The notes under the pieces are model-generated. The model worked only from the letters and a program-made list of their open reading frames with translations, ran no database searches and was not told the origin of the DNA. A stretch of 64,000 nucleotides of DNA from Brucella anthropi_A (GTDB lineage: Bacteria > Pseudomonadota > Alphaproteobacteria > Rhizobiales > Rhizobiaceae): NCBI RefSeq assembly GCF_046630315.1, contig NZ_LQBD01000007.1:62001-126000 (forward strand), given 5' to 3'. Below, piece by piece: positions 24,527 to 33,306 of this stretch; the first letter of the stretch is position 1, and each line of letters begins with the position of its first letter. The position numbers and the translations under genes are program-made.

Positions 24527-25717
24527 ATGGGTTTCCGCACTCTCGATGATGCCGACGTCAAGTCCAAGCGCGTGCTGGTCCGCGTGGACCTCAACGTGCC
24601 GATGGCCAATGGCGAAGTCACCGACCTTACCCGCATCGAGCGCATCGTTCCGACCATCGCGGAACTGTCGAAGAAGGGCGCGAAAGTCATCCTGCTTGCC
24701 CATTTCGGCCGTCCGAAGGGCGTTGCCTCGGATGAAAACTCGCTGAAGCATGTCGTGAAGCCGCTGTCCAAAGTTCTGGGTCACGGCGTTCATTTTGCCG
24801 AGGACTGCATCGGCGACAAGGCCAGGGCCGCCGTCGATGCGCTCAAGGACGGCGATGTCCTGCTTCTGGAAAATACCCGTTTCCACAAGGGCGAGGAAAA
24901 GAACGATCCTGAATTCGTGCAGGCGCTTGCCGCCAATGGCGATCTCTATGTGAACGACGCCTTTTCCGCCGCGCACCGCGCCCATGCCTCGACGGAAGGC
25001 CTGGCCCATGTCCTGCCCGCCTATGCCGGCCGCGCCATGCAGGCCGAACTGGAAGCACTCGAAAAAGGCCTTGGCAATCCGGCCCGTCCGGTCGTCGCCA
25101 TTGTCGGCGGCGCCAAGGTTTCGACCAAGCTCGACCTTTTGTCCAACCTGATTGAAAAGGTCGATGCGCTCGTCATCGGCGGCGGCATGGCCAATACCTT
25201 CCTTGCAGCCAAGGGCCACGATGTCGGCAAGTCGCTCTGCGAGCATGAGCTGGCCTCGACCGCACGCGAAATCATGGCCAAGGCCGAAACCACCAAATGC
25301 GCGATCATCCTGCCGGTGGATGCAGTCGTGGGCTGGCACTTTGCCGCCGACACACCGCACCAGACCTATGGCGTGGATTCGGTGCCGAGCGACGGCATGA
25401 TCCTCGATGCGGGCGCGCTTTCGACCGATCTCATCGCCTCGGCCATCGACGATGCGGCAACGCTGGTCTGGAACGGCCCGCTTGGCGCCTTCGAACTGCA
25501 TCCGTTCGATGCGGCGACGGTCAAGACCGCAAAGCATGTCGCAGCCCGCACCAAGGCAGGCAAGCTGGTTTCGGTCGGCGGCGGCGGCGACACGGTCGCA
25601 GCCCTCAACCATGCGGGCGTGGCCGACGACTTCACCTATATCTCGACCGCTGGCGGCGCTTTCCTCGAATGGATGGAAGGCAAGCCGCTTCCCGGCGTCG
25701 ATGTGCTGAAGAAATAA
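24527..25717 (+). CDS. pgk: Phosphoglycerate kinase
   Basis: The 396-residue enzyme transfers phosphate between 1,3-bisphosphoglycerate and ADP. The N-terminal RVLVRVDLNVPMANGEV, LLAHFGRPKG and ENTRFHKGEEKND blocks bind phosphoglycerate. GGAKVSTKLDLL and the C-terminal SVGGGGDTVAALNHAG bind nucleotide. The ATG follows AGGGAG by seven bases. It is downstream of gap and the glycolipid-binding-type gene, with a bidirectional hairpin after the stop. Identification is secure. Confidence 0.98.
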   Translation: MGFRTLDDADVKSKRVLVRVDLNVPMANGEVTDLTRIERIVPTIAELSKKGAKVILLAHFGRPKGVASDENSLKHVVKPLSKVLGHGVHFAEDCIGDKARAAVDALKDGDVLLLENTRFHKGEEKNDPEFVQALAANGDLYVNDAFSAAHRAHASTEGLAHVLPAYAGRAMQAELEALEKGLGNPARPVVAIVGGAKVSTKLDLLSNLIEKVDALVIGGGMANTFLAAKGHDVGKSLCEHELASTAREIMAKAETTKCAIILPVDAVVGWHFAADTPHQTYGVDSVPSDGMILDAGALSTDLIASAIDDAATLVWNGPLGAFELHPFDAATVKTAKHVAARTKAGKLVSVGGGGDTVAALNHAGVADDFTYISTAGGAFLEWMEGKPLPGVDVLKK

Positions 25718-25738
25718 TGCGATAAATCATGCCCACAT

Positions 25739-25764
25739 AGCCCGGCTGCCGCCGGGCTTATTTT
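25739..25764. terminator. Terminator between pgk and the convergent sugar dehydrogenase
   Basis: GCCCGGC-TGCC-GCCGGGC followed by TTATTTTTT. The T run overlaps the stop codon of the convergent gene, so it works mainly for pgk. Confidence 0.85.
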
Positions 25765-26906
25765 TTGGGCGTCAGTTTCAAAAGCCGCCCCGGATTATCA
25801 TCCTCGATCAGCCAGATGGCGCCATCCGGCCCGACAGTCACATCACGGATACGGTTTTCCATTTCAAAGCGCCCGGCCTCATCCGCCTTGCCATCCTTGT
25901 CGATCTCGACCCGCACCAGCGCCGTGGAGGCAAGCCCTCCGATCAGCGCCGAACCGCGCCAGTCGGGAAACATGTCCCCCTCGTAGAAGGCCAGCCCTGC
26001 CGGGGCGATCACCGGCGTCCAATAGACCAGCGGCGGCTCGAATTCGGGCCGCGTCTTGTGGCGCGGGATCGGCCTGCCGCTGTAATTGTCGCCATTGGAG
26101 ACCAGCGGCCAGCCGTAATTGAGACCGGGCTTGATGAGATTGAACTCGTCACCGCCACGCGGCCCCATCTCATGCTCCCAGAGCTTTCCGTCGGGGCCGA
26201 AAGCCAGCCCGTACGGGTTGCGGTGGCCGGTCGACCAGGTCAGCGCACGAATACCGCCTTCGCTGGCATGGGGATTGTCCTTCGGCACCGAACCATCCGG
26301 ATTCATACGCAGGATTCTCCCCATCGGAGCCGCATCGTCCTGCGCTGTCGCCGGCTGCATACGATCGCCGACGGAAAAGAACAGATGCCTGCCATCGGGT
26401 GCAAATGCGATAATGCCGCCCGGCTGACCGCCGCGAGCCGCCACATCCTGTTTCCAGATCGTCGTCCTGTCCTTCAGCGCGGCCTTGCCGTCGCCTTCCT
26501 CCAGCACGCCACGCGCCAGCACCACGCTGCTGCCATTCTTCGCCGGTTCGTTATAGGAAAAATAGACCGCCCTGCTCTTCTTGAAGTCCGGTGCAGGCGC
26601 GATATCAAGCAGGCCGTTCTGGCCGCCAAAGGCGACTTCCGGCACGCCGCTCACGGCGGTCTTCTCACCCGATTGCGTGACGATGAAAATCCTGCCCCCC
26701 TTCTCGGTCAGAAGGAGCCTCCCATCCGGCAGGAAGGCGATCGCCCACGGCGTATCGAATTCGCCAACCGGCGTTACCGTAAATGGAACGTTTGTTTCGG
26801 CCTGTCTGTCTCCGGCATTGATGCTCTCAGCCGAAGCGCCCGGCACCGGCAGGCCAACCATCGATGCCGCCAGAACGAGCGGCAGGCTCAAAAGGGCGTG
26901 TCGCAT
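25758..26906 (-). CDS. PQQ-dependent aldose sugar dehydrogenase-like protein, exported
   Basis: The 382-residue protein has a signal peptide (first 26 residues, ending near GASA) and a six-bladed beta-propeller of the soluble glucose dehydrogenase/YliI family. Typical blocks are PWAIAFLPDGRLLLTEKGG, GGQNGLLDIAPAPDF, YGLAFGPDGKLWEHEMGPRGG and APAGLAFYEG. No CXXCH haem motif is seen. It would oxidise aldoses in the periplasm if PQQ is available. Whether the organism makes PQQ cannot be judged here. It is monocistronic and convergent with pgk. Confidence 0.85.
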   Translation of the reverse strand: MRHALLSLPLVLAASMVGLPVPGASAESINAGDRQAETNVPFTVTPVGEFDTPWAIAFLPDGRLLLTEKGGRIFIVTQSGEKTAVSGVPEVAFGGQNGLLDIAPAPDFKKSRAVYFSYNEPAKNGSSVVLARGVLEEGDGKAALKDRTTIWKQDVAARGGQPGGIIAFAPDGRHLFFSVGDRMQPATAQDDAAPMGRILRMNPDGSVPKDNPHASEGGIRALTWSTGHRNPYGLAFGPDGKLWEHEMGPRGGDEFNLIKPGLNYGWPLVSNGDNYSGRPIPRHKTRPEFEPPLVYWTPVIAPAGLAFYEGDMFPDWRGSALIGGLASTALVRVEIDKDGKADEAGRFEMENRIRDVTVGPDGAIWLIEDDNPGRLLKLTPKK

Positions 26907-27122
26907 ATCTCCTCCTCATACTCGAAAACGGGCAGAGTTACCTCGCTGGTTTCTTACATGGGGTCGATTGGCGAATATCAAGACGCCTTTTGCCGGAAAC
27001 GGCGGAAAGACGATCGGATAATGGCTAAACCGTTTGAAAAATATTTCAACCGTTTCAATGACTTGTGCTTGCCACAGTTTTACCCGACACTTTCCGCATC
27101 TCTGACAGAAGGAGCATTGCGA

Positions 27123-28157
27123 ATGACCGAACGTCTTGAAGATATTGCGATTTCTCTGGTGGCGAAGGGCAAGGGCATTCTGGCCGCGGACGAAAGCTCC
27201 GGCACCATCAAGAAGCGCTTTGACGCGATCAACCTTGCCTCGACGGAGAACACACGCCGCGACTATCGCGAGATGCTGTTGCGCGCCGACGATGCGATGA
27301 AGAACTATATTTCAGGCGTCATTCTCTATGATGAGACTATCCGGCAGAAGGCCCGCGACGGCACGCCGCTTGTTGACATCATTCGCAGGGCGGGCGCCAT
27401 TCCCGGCATCAAGGTGGATGCGGGTGCAAAGCCGCTTGCAGCTTTCGAGGGCGAAACCATCACCGAGGGGCTCGACGGCCTGCGGGAGCGGCTGGCCGAA
27501 TATTACGGCCTTGGCGCGCGTTTTGCAAAATGGCGCGCGGTAATTTCCATTTCGGACGGCCTGCCCACATGGTGCGCGGTGAAACAGAACGCGCAGGCCC
27601 TGGCCCGCTATGCAGCGCTCTGTCAGGAAGCGACCATCGTCCCCATCGTCGAGCCGGAAGTGCTGATGGACGGCAAGCCGGGCAACCATACCATCGACCG
27701 CTGCTATGACGTGACGGAATGGGTTTTGAAAACCGTCTTTACCGAACTCTATGACGCGCGCGTCAGGCTGGAAGGCATGATCCTCAAGCCGAACATGGTC
27801 ATCGACGGGAAGAACGCCCGCAAGGCTTCCGTCGAGGAAGTGGCGGAAAAAACCGTGCGCTGTTTCCGCAACACGGTTCCGGCAGCGGTTCCGGGCATCG
27901 CCTTCCTTTCCGGCGGACAAACGGGCGAAGAGGCCACAGCCCATCTGTCCGCGATGAATGCGGGCTTCGACATGCCATGGAAAATGACCTTCTCCTATGG
28001 CCGTGCATTGCAGGCAGCAGCACTGGAGGCCTGGGGCGGCAAGGACGAGAACATCGCGGCCGGCGAGCGTGCTTTCGCGCACCGGGCGAGGATGAACGGC
28101 CTTGCCGCTACCGGCGGCTGGAAGAAGGATATGGAAAAGGCGGCTGAAGCGGCTTGA
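27123..28157 (+). CDS. fba: Fructose-bisphosphate aldolase, class I
   Basis: The frame is open far upstream, across the antisense of the sugar dehydrogenase gene; the ATG at 27123 is chosen because AGAAGGAG lies nine bases upstream and MTERLEDIAISLVAKGKGIL is the family start (344 residues). Class I (Schiff base) features are visible: KGILAADESSGTIKKRF, KWRAVISI and ILKPNMVIDG, with the catalytic lysine before PNMV, and SGGQTGEEATAHL. With no phosphofructokinase in Brucella the enzyme probably serves gluconeogenesis. A terminator hairpin overlaps its stop codon. Confidence 0.95.
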   Translation: MTERLEDIAISLVAKGKGILAADESSGTIKKRFDAINLASTENTRRDYREMLLRADDAMKNYISGVILYDETIRQKARDGTPLVDIIRRAGAIPGIKVDAGAKPLAAFEGETITEGLDGLRERLAEYYGLGARFAKWRAVISISDGLPTWCAVKQNAQALARYAALCQEATIVPIVEPEVLMDGKPGNHTIDRCYDVTEWVLKTVFTELYDARVRLEGMILKPNMVIDGKNARKASVEEVAEKTVRCFRNTVPAAVPGIAFLSGGQTGEEATAHLSAMNAGFDMPWKMTFSYGRALQAAALEAWGGKDENIAAGERAFAHRARMNGLAATGGWKKDMEKAAEAA

Positions 28158-28167
28158 GCCGCCTTTT
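28137..28167 (+). terminator. Terminator overlapping the fba stop
   Basis: GGCGGCT pairs with AGCCGCC across the last fba codons, followed by TTTT. The hairpin contains the stop codon itself. Confidence 0.65.
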
Positions 28168-28331
28168 CACCCCTCATGCAGGTGGAAGCCCACCGCCAGC
28201 GCCATGGCCAGGATGGAAATCACACCGATTTTCCAGAAATCGCTGCGCCGCTTCAGCCCCGGCAGGCCGAATGGTTTGATGATGTGCAATCCCATCAGGA
28301 GAACCAGCAATAGGGGCAGGATTTTGGTCAC
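28167..28331 (-). CDS. Small conserved-type membrane protein, 54 residues
   Basis: A longer frame exists, but GTG at 28331-28329 with AGAGGTG just upstream gives a compact 54-residue protein, (M)TKILPLLLVLLMGLHIIKP... It has two hydrophobic helices (about residues 3-16 and 35-48) joined by a basic loop GLPGLKRRSDFWK, so it is a hairpin inner-membrane protein. The pattern of a positive loop on the inside and a short charged end is typical of real small membrane proteins. Function unknown. It is convergent with fba. Confidence 0.6.
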   Translation of the reverse strand: MTKILPLLLVLLMGLHIIKPFGLPGLKRRSDFWKIGVISILAMALAVGFHLHEG

Positions 28332-28605
28332 AAGGCACCTCTCTGCCTCCTTGTGGCCCAGCACTGGGGATACTGCAAGGCGAGGACGCAAAATGTCGCC
28401 GCTTTCTACCGGGGCTGCGATCTTCATCTTAAGTTCCATGGACGAAGTTTCCCTGCTGGGCTTAAACTGTCGCATGGAGGCGATGAAAAGCGCATGGAGG
28501 AGATGGGCCGCAAACAGGCCGATCTGGCGCTTTCATCCTGAGACTAATCACGACGCAACAGCGCCTTATCGATAAGGCCTTGCGCGTGTTTCTGGGAGGA
28601 ACAGC

Positions 28606-30516
28606 ATGACTTCGAAATATGCCGAAACCTATGCCGCATGGCAGAACGATCCCGAAGGCTTCTGGGCGGATGCCGCGGCGGCAATAGACTGGTTCAAGCC
28701 GTGGGAACAGGTTTTCGCAGGCGACGAAGGCGTCTATGGCCGCTGGTACGCCGGGGCTGAATGCAACACCTGCTACAATGCGCTCGACCGCCACGTCGCC
28801 AACGGGCGCGGCGATCAGGTCGCGCTGATCTATGAAAGCCCGGTCACGGCCACGCTGCGCAAGTTCACCTATCGCGCGCTTCTGGAAGAGGTTGAGGCGC
28901 TGTCCGCCGTCATGCTGGATAACGGCGTGAAGAAGGGCGACCGCGTTCTCATCTACATGCCGATGGTGCCGGAAGCAGCCGTTGCCATGCTCGCCTCGGC
29001 GCGCATCGGGGCCATTCATTCCGTCGTGTTCGGCGGGTTTGCCGCCAATGAACTTGCCACCCGCATTGACGATGCAAAGCCCGTGATGATTATTGCCGGT
29101 TCCTGCGGCATCGAGCCGACGCGCGTGGTGCCCTATCAGGCTATGCTCGACAAGGCGATTGCGCTTGCCCGCCATAAGGTCGGCCATTGCATCATTCTCC
29201 AGCGCGAGCAGCATGGCCACGAGCCGGTGGCCGGACGCGACATCGATTATCGCGAAGCCGTCGATGCCGCGCGTGGCCGCCATGTCCCTTGCGTGCCGGT
29301 GGCCGCGACAGACCCGCTCTATGTGCTCTACACCTCCGGCACGACCGGCGAGCCGAAAGGCGTCGTGCGCGACAATGGCGGGCATATGGTGGCGCTCGTC
29401 TGGTCGATGAAACATGTCTTCGGCGTCGAGCCCGGCCAGGTGTGGTGGGCGGCATCCGATGTGGGCTGGGTCGTCGGCCATTCCTATATCGTCTATGCGC
29501 CGCTTCTCCTTGGCGCGACCAGCATTCTCTTTGAAGGCAAGCCTGTCGGCACCCCGGATGCGGGCGAATATTGGCGCATCATCGAAGAACATGGTGTCGA
29601 GGTGATGTTCACCGCGCCGACGGCGCTGCGCGCCATCAAGAAGGAGGACGCCGACGGGCATTTCGTGCGCCGCCACGATCTTTCCGGATTCCGCGCCCTT
29701 TATCTTGCCGGCGAGCGCGCCGATCCCGACACGATCCATTGGGCCGAAAACCTGCTTGGCCGTCCGGTGATCGACCATTGGTGGCAGACGGAAAGCGGCT
29801 GGCCGATGGTCGCCAATCCGCTCGGCCTTGGCCTTCTGGAAACAAAATACGGCTCGCCTGCCGTCTGCCTTCCGGGCTATGACATTCGCGTGCTGGACGA
29901 TGAGGGGCATGAAGTGGAACGCGGCACGCTCGGCAATATCCTCATCAAGCTGCCGCTGCCGCCCGGCTGCCTGCCGACGCTGTGGAACGCCGACGAGCGG
30001 TTCCGCAAGGCCTATCTCAACGAGTTTCCGGGTTACTACAAGACCGCCGATGCGGGCTATATGGACGAGGACGGCTATCTCTATATCATGAGCCGCACCG
30101 ACGACATCATCAATGTCGCCGGGCACCGCCTCTCCACGGGCGCGATGGAAGAGGTTCTCTCCAGCCATCCCGATGTGGCGGAATGCGCGGTGCTTGGCAT
30201 ATCCGACCCACTCAAGGGACAGGTTCCCTGCGGTTTCCTCGTGCTGAAATCCAATATCGACCGCGATCCCAAGGAGGTCGAGAAGGAATGCGTCAGCATG
30301 ATTCGCGACGCCATCGGCCCGGTCGCCGCCTTCCGTCTGGCGCTCACGGTCAAGCGTCTGCCGAAGACCCGGTCCGGCAAGATCCTGCGCTCCACCATCC
30401 AGAAAATCGCCGACGGCCAGGAATGGAAGCTGCCCGCGACCATCGACGATCCGGCCATTCTGGACGAAATCAGCGCCGTCCTGCGCGAGCGTCACACCGG
30501 CCTCGCCTTTGTCTGA
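28606..30516 (+). CDS. prpE: Propionyl-CoA synthetase (acyl-CoA synthetase)
   Basis: The 636-residue adenylate-forming enzyme activates propionate (or acetate) to the CoA ester. Core motifs are A3 YVLYTSGTTGEPKGVVRD, A5 WWQTESGWPM, A8 YYKTADAGYMDEDGY and the C-terminal KTRSGKILRSTIQ with the catalytic, acetylatable lysine. The N-terminal YAAWQNDPEGFWADAAAAI and CYNALDRHV resemble PrpE more than Acs. The ATG follows GGGAGG. It is monocistronic. A palindrome GCCTTATCGATAAGGC at about 28564-28579 lies in the promoter region and could be an operator. Confidence 0.9.
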   Translation: MTSKYAETYAAWQNDPEGFWADAAAAIDWFKPWEQVFAGDEGVYGRWYAGAECNTCYNALDRHVANGRGDQVALIYESPVTATLRKFTYRALLEEVEALSAVMLDNGVKKGDRVLIYMPMVPEAAVAMLASARIGAIHSVVFGGFAANELATRIDDAKPVMIIAGSCGIEPTRVVPYQAMLDKAIALARHKVGHCIILQREQHGHEPVAGRDIDYREAVDAARGRHVPCVPVAATDPLYVLYTSGTTGEPKGVVRDNGGHMVALVWSMKHVFGVEPGQVWWAASDVGWVVGHSYIVYAPLLLGATSILFEGKPVGTPDAGEYWRIIEEHGVEVMFTAPTALRAIKKEDADGHFVRRHDLSGFRALYLAGERADPDTIHWAENLLGRPVIDHWWQTESGWPMVANPLGLGLLETKYGSPAVCLPGYDIRVLDDEGHEVERGTLGNILIKLPLPPGCLPTLWNADERFRKAYLNEFPGYYKTADAGYMDEDGYLYIMSRTDDIINVAGHRLSTGAMEEVLSSHPDVAECAVLGISDPLKGQVPCGFLVLKSNIDRDPKEVEKECVSMIRDAIGPVAAFRLALTVKRLPKTRSGKILRSTIQKIADGQEWKLPATIDDPAILDEISAVLRERHTGLAFV

Positions 30517-30553
30517 CCGCCTGACCGACTGACCGAGTGAGGCCGAAGCGATT

Positions 30554-30574
30554 GACCGGCGATTTTCGCCGGTC
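30554..30574 (+). terminator. Hairpin after prpE
   Basis: GACCGGCGA pairs with TCGCCGGTC around a three-base loop; there is no T run, so termination is only suggested. Confidence 0.4.
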
Positions 30575-30675
30575 CACGCTCCATGCAGTGCAACTCCGGC
30601 TATATGGCAGCGCCCCGCTATGAGGGGTGAGGTTGCGATCCCGCATCATCAGGCAGATAATAAGCCAGACATTTG

Positions 30676-30699
30676 CTCCTGACAGATAGCTGTCAGGAG
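30676..30699. repeat. Perfect 10-bp inverted repeat upstream of the DUF1127-like gene
   Basis: CTCCTGACAG-ATAG-CTGTCAGGAG is a perfect hairpin 44 bases before the ATG of the small gene at 30743. It may be an operator or a leader structure. CTCCT within it could pair with a ribosome binding site. Confidence 0.55.
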
Positions 30700-30742
30700 G
30701 GGTGTGCGATATTGCGTATCCAAGGATGAGGGAGTTATCACC

Positions 30743-30928
30743 ATGGCACTCGCAATCGCACCACTGATCGCAGTTTTGAAGGCATACAGGCGCAGGCAGG
30801 ATGAACGCCGCCGGTTTGTCCGCACGCAGCGCGCCCTCGACGGTCTGCCGAAGGACCTGCGCAAGGATCTGGGCTGGCCGGACCGCTATCTGGAACAGCG
30901 CAAAACCAGCTATTGTAACGGAGAGTAA
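30743..30928 (+). CDS. DUF1127-like small basic protein
   Basis: The ATG at 30743 follows GAGGGAG and gives 61 residues. After a short hydrophobic start the protein is rich in arginine (KAYRRRQDERRRFVRTQRAL) and then shows the DUF1127-type helix LDGLPKDLRKDLGWPDRY. Such small arginine-rich proteins are abundant in Rhizobiales; some affect phosphate and carbon metabolism by contacting RNA, but the role here is unknown. It lies seven bases before a YafY-type regulator, so the two are likely co-transcribed. Confidence 0.7.
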   Translation: MALAIAPLIAVLKAYRRRQDERRRFVRTQRALDGLPKDLRKDLGWPDRYLEQRKTSYCNGE

Positions 30929-30935
30929 GACCGGG

Positions 30936-31637
30936 ATGCGCCGCGCGGACCGCCTTTTCCAGATTGTCCAGCACCTGCGTGGTGGCAGGCTTGTCACCGC
31001 GCGCCAGCTGGCCGAACGGCTGGAAGTTTCCGAACGCACCATCTATCGCGACATTTCCGATCTGCAATCCACCGGCGTTCCCATCGATGGCGAAGCCGGG
31101 GTCGGCTATATTCTGCGGCAGGGTTTTGAACTCCCGCCCCTCATGTTCACGCGCGACGAGATTGTCGCGCTCGTCGCCGGTGCACGCCTTATCCGCGCAT
31201 GGGGCGGCGTTTCCATGGCGCGCGGCGCGGAAGAGGCTCTGGTCAAGATCGAGGCCGTTCTGCCGAAGGAAGAGCGCGCCCGCATCACCGGCACCCAGAT
31301 TCATGCGCCGACGGCCAGCATCAGCATGGACGAACGCCGCATCATCGATGCGGTGGAGCGCGCCGTCGATCGGGGCAATGTGCTCAATATTCGCTACCGC
31401 GATCTGGAATCGCGCGAAAGCGAGCGTGATATTCGTCCGCTCGGCCTGTGGTTCTGGGGCAAGGTCTGGACGGTGATCGGCTGGTGCGAATTGCGCAATG
31501 CTTTCCGCACATTCCGCACGGATCGGATCATGGAAGCAAATGATGCGGGCCGTCTCTTCCGGGCCGAACGCGGCAAGACGCTCGCCGATTTCTATCGCCT
31601 CATGGAATTGAGCGAATACAACGCCTTCAAGGACTGA
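30936..31637 (+). CDS. YafY/DeoR-type regulator with HTH and WYL domain
   Basis: The ATG at 30936 (MRRADRLFQIVQHLRGG) gives 233 residues; an earlier start would overlap the preceding small gene. The N-terminal helix-turn-helix covers about residues 3-60 (RQLAERLEVSERTIYRDISD). A WYL ligand-binding domain follows at about 130-225 (LNIRYRDLESRESERDIRPL, FRTFRTDRIME). WYL domains sense nucleic acids or small ligands. Some WYL regulators control defence islands, but there is none here. The target is unknown. Confidence 0.85.
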   Translation: MRRADRLFQIVQHLRGGRLVTARQLAERLEVSERTIYRDISDLQSTGVPIDGEAGVGYILRQGFELPPLMFTRDEIVALVAGARLIRAWGGVSMARGAEEALVKIEAVLPKEERARITGTQIHAPTASISMDERRIIDAVERAVDRGNVLNIRYRDLESRESERDIRPLGLWFWGKVWTVIGWCELRNAFRTFRTDRIMEANDAGRLFRAERGKTLADFYRLMELSEYNAFKD

Positions 31638-31774
31638 AGCATGATCCAGCCGGCCTCAATCGAAAGCGGGAAAAGCCGCGGATCGGGCCGGACATCCTTT
31701 CCGCGCTCCTGAGCCAGCCAACACAGCCAGGCTCCGTCTCCCGCTCCCTCCAATTCGGCTTCCCCAAAATTTAC

Positions 31775-31792
31775 TTTTACGTCAATGTAAAA
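31775..31792. promoter_or_regulatory. LiuR/MerR-type operator-like palindrome upstream of the thioesterase
   Basis: TTTTACGTCAATGTAAAA is a near-perfect palindrome, 58 bases before the start at 31851. It is close to the TTTACGTnAACGTAAA operator of LiuR-type MerR regulators that control branched-chain amino acid and fatty acid breakdown. The regulator itself is not in the window, so the link is an inference from the site. Confidence 0.4.
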
Positions 31793-31850
31793 TTATCTTC
31801 TCCTGCCAGGCATCCTTCATTATCTTCGCCCCGTAATCCGGGAGAAGACC

Positions 31851-32258
31851 ATGAAAGACATTTTCAAAAATCTCGTGCCGCCGCCCACCGCGCAACTGCT
31901 TGGCTGGGAACTGATCGACGTCAATGAGGAGAAGGGCACGATCAGGCTTGCTTTCCATCCTGACGAGCGGATGCTCAACCCGCGCGGCACGGTTCAGGGC
32001 GGGATCGTTGCTGCCATGCTCGACGATACGATGGTGCCGGCACTTTATGCGCTGACCGGCGGGCAATATCTGGCCTCGACCATTGATCTCAATGTGAGTT
32101 TCATCCGCCCGGTGCAGCCCGGACGCGTCATCGCCGAAGGACGAGTGGTCAATCGTGGGCGCTCGGTCGTTTTCATGGAAGCCGAGCTTCTGAGCGAGGA
32201 TGGCAAGCTTCTGGCACGCGCCACCTCATCCGGCATCCCTATCGAACTTCCCAAATAA
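31851..32258 (+). CDS. PaaI-family hotdog thioesterase
   Basis: The 135-residue protein has the single hotdog domain of PaaI/YdiI-type acyl-CoA thioesterases. The central motif reads NPRGTVQGGIVAAMLDDTM, where most members have HGG; here Gln replaces the His while the acidic residues remain. The C-terminal strand STIDLNVSFIRPVQPGRV is typical. It probably hydrolyses aryl- or short acyl-CoA esters. A LiuR-like palindrome lies upstream. Identification of the fold is confident, the substrate unknown. Confidence 0.85.
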   Translation: MKDIFKNLVPPPTAQLLGWELIDVNEEKGTIRLAFHPDERMLNPRGTVQGGIVAAMLDDTMVPALYALTGGQYLASTIDLNVSFIRPVQPGRVIAEGRVVNRGRSVVFMEAELLSEDGKLLARATSSGIPIELPK

Positions 32259-32260
32259 AA

Positions 32261-32436
32261 ACCCGGCCTGCGCCGGGTCAGATTGATGACAAACCCCTCG
32301 ATTTTTGGCCGCAGTCAAAAACGAGGGGTTTTGATTCCGATCTGTTCACGTTTTGAATCTGTGACGTTCCGTGAATCTGAGCCCATTTTGACCCTGCCGG
32401 AGGTTTGTCAGCAGCCTGACCCGGCCTGCGCCGGGT
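32261..32436. repeat. Duplicated hairpin flanking a 140-bp segment
   Basis: The 18-base hairpin ACCCGGCCTGCGCCGGGT occurs at 32261-32278 and, identically, at 32419-32436. Between the copies is a further inverted repeat, AACCCCTCG with CGAGGGGTT (about 32291-32333), and no open frame. It looks like a terminator duplicated around a small inserted palindromic segment, lying between convergent genes. Confidence 0.6.
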
Positions 32437-32492
32437 TATCTGTAACGCCGAAGCACAGTCCGCCCGCTGGATCACAGGCGGACTGGTTTCGA

Positions 32493-33185
32493 TTATTCTT
32501 CGTCGTCTTCGTCGTCCGTGTTGGAACCCTTGAGCGAGGAAAGCTTGGCAAAAACCTTGTCTGCGTCCAGCTCTTCTTCGGCAGGCTGCTCGTCGCGATA
32601 ATCGAAATTTTCGGTCGCGGAAGCAGGCAACAGGGTGCTGTCCGATTCCGGTGCGGCCGGACGGTTGCGCGCGGCGCGTTCGACTTCGATATCGAGATCG
32701 ATCTGCGAGCAGAGGCCGAGCGTCACCGGGTCCATCGCGGTCAGATTGGCCGAATTCCAGTGCGTGCGGTTGCGAATCTGCTCGATGGTCGACTTGGTCG
32801 TGCCGATCAGGCGCGAAATCTGCGCATCCTTCAGCTCCGGATGGTTACGCACCAGCCACAGAATCGCATTCGGGCGATCCTGACGCTTGGAAAGCGGCGT
32901 GTAACGCGGGCCCTTGCGCTTGGCTTCCGGCACACGCACCTTCGGCTCGGAAAGCTTCAGGCGGTAATAAGGGTCCTTTTCGCCTTTCGCGATCTCTTCA
33001 CGCGAAATCTGGCCGGTGATGACCGGGTCCAGACCCTTGATGCCCTGAGAGGCTTCACCATCGGCAATAGCCTTCACTTCCAGCGGGTGCAGCTTGCAGA
33101 AAGCGGCAATCTGGTCAAACGACAGCGCCGTATTATCGACAAGCCAAACGGCCGTTGCCTTCGGCATAAGAAGCTGGGTGGCCAT
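32493..33185 (-). CDS. trcR: DUF1013 cell-cycle transcriptional regulator TrcR
   Basis: The 230-residue protein is DUF1013, named TrcR in alphaproteobacteria. It opens MATQLLMPKATAVWLVDNTA and contains a helix-turn-helix-like core in the middle (NAILWLVRNHPELKDAQISRL, IGTTKSTIEQIRNRTHW). A variable acidic C-terminus ends in DDEDDEE. TrcR associates with RNA polymerase and the ccrM promoter in Caulobacter; the role here is taken from the family. It is monocistronic and convergent with the thioesterase. Confidence 0.88.
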   Translation of the reverse strand: MATQLLMPKATAVWLVDNTALSFDQIAAFCKLHPLEVKAIADGEASQGIKGLDPVITGQISREEIAKGEKDPYYRLKLSEPKVRVPEAKRKGPRYTPLSKRQDRPNAILWLVRNHPELKDAQISRLIGTTKSTIEQIRNRTHWNSANLTAMDPVTLGLCSQIDLDIEVERAARNRPAAPESDSTLLPASATENFDYRDEQPAEEELDADKVFAKLSSLKGSNTDDEDDEE

Positions 33186-33306
33186 TAGATATAATCCTTC
33201 TGTTCGTCCGCTCCGGTGGCGCGGGACGTGGGCAAAACCACAATTTCCGGGAAATCACGGCCTATATATCGTTTTTTTGTCGCGAGGGCAAGAATGGCTC
33301 TGGAGC

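Noticed and set aside
28462..30495. 677-residue minus-strand open frame opposite prpE
   Set aside because: Antisense shadow of prpE; no domain or ribosome binding site.
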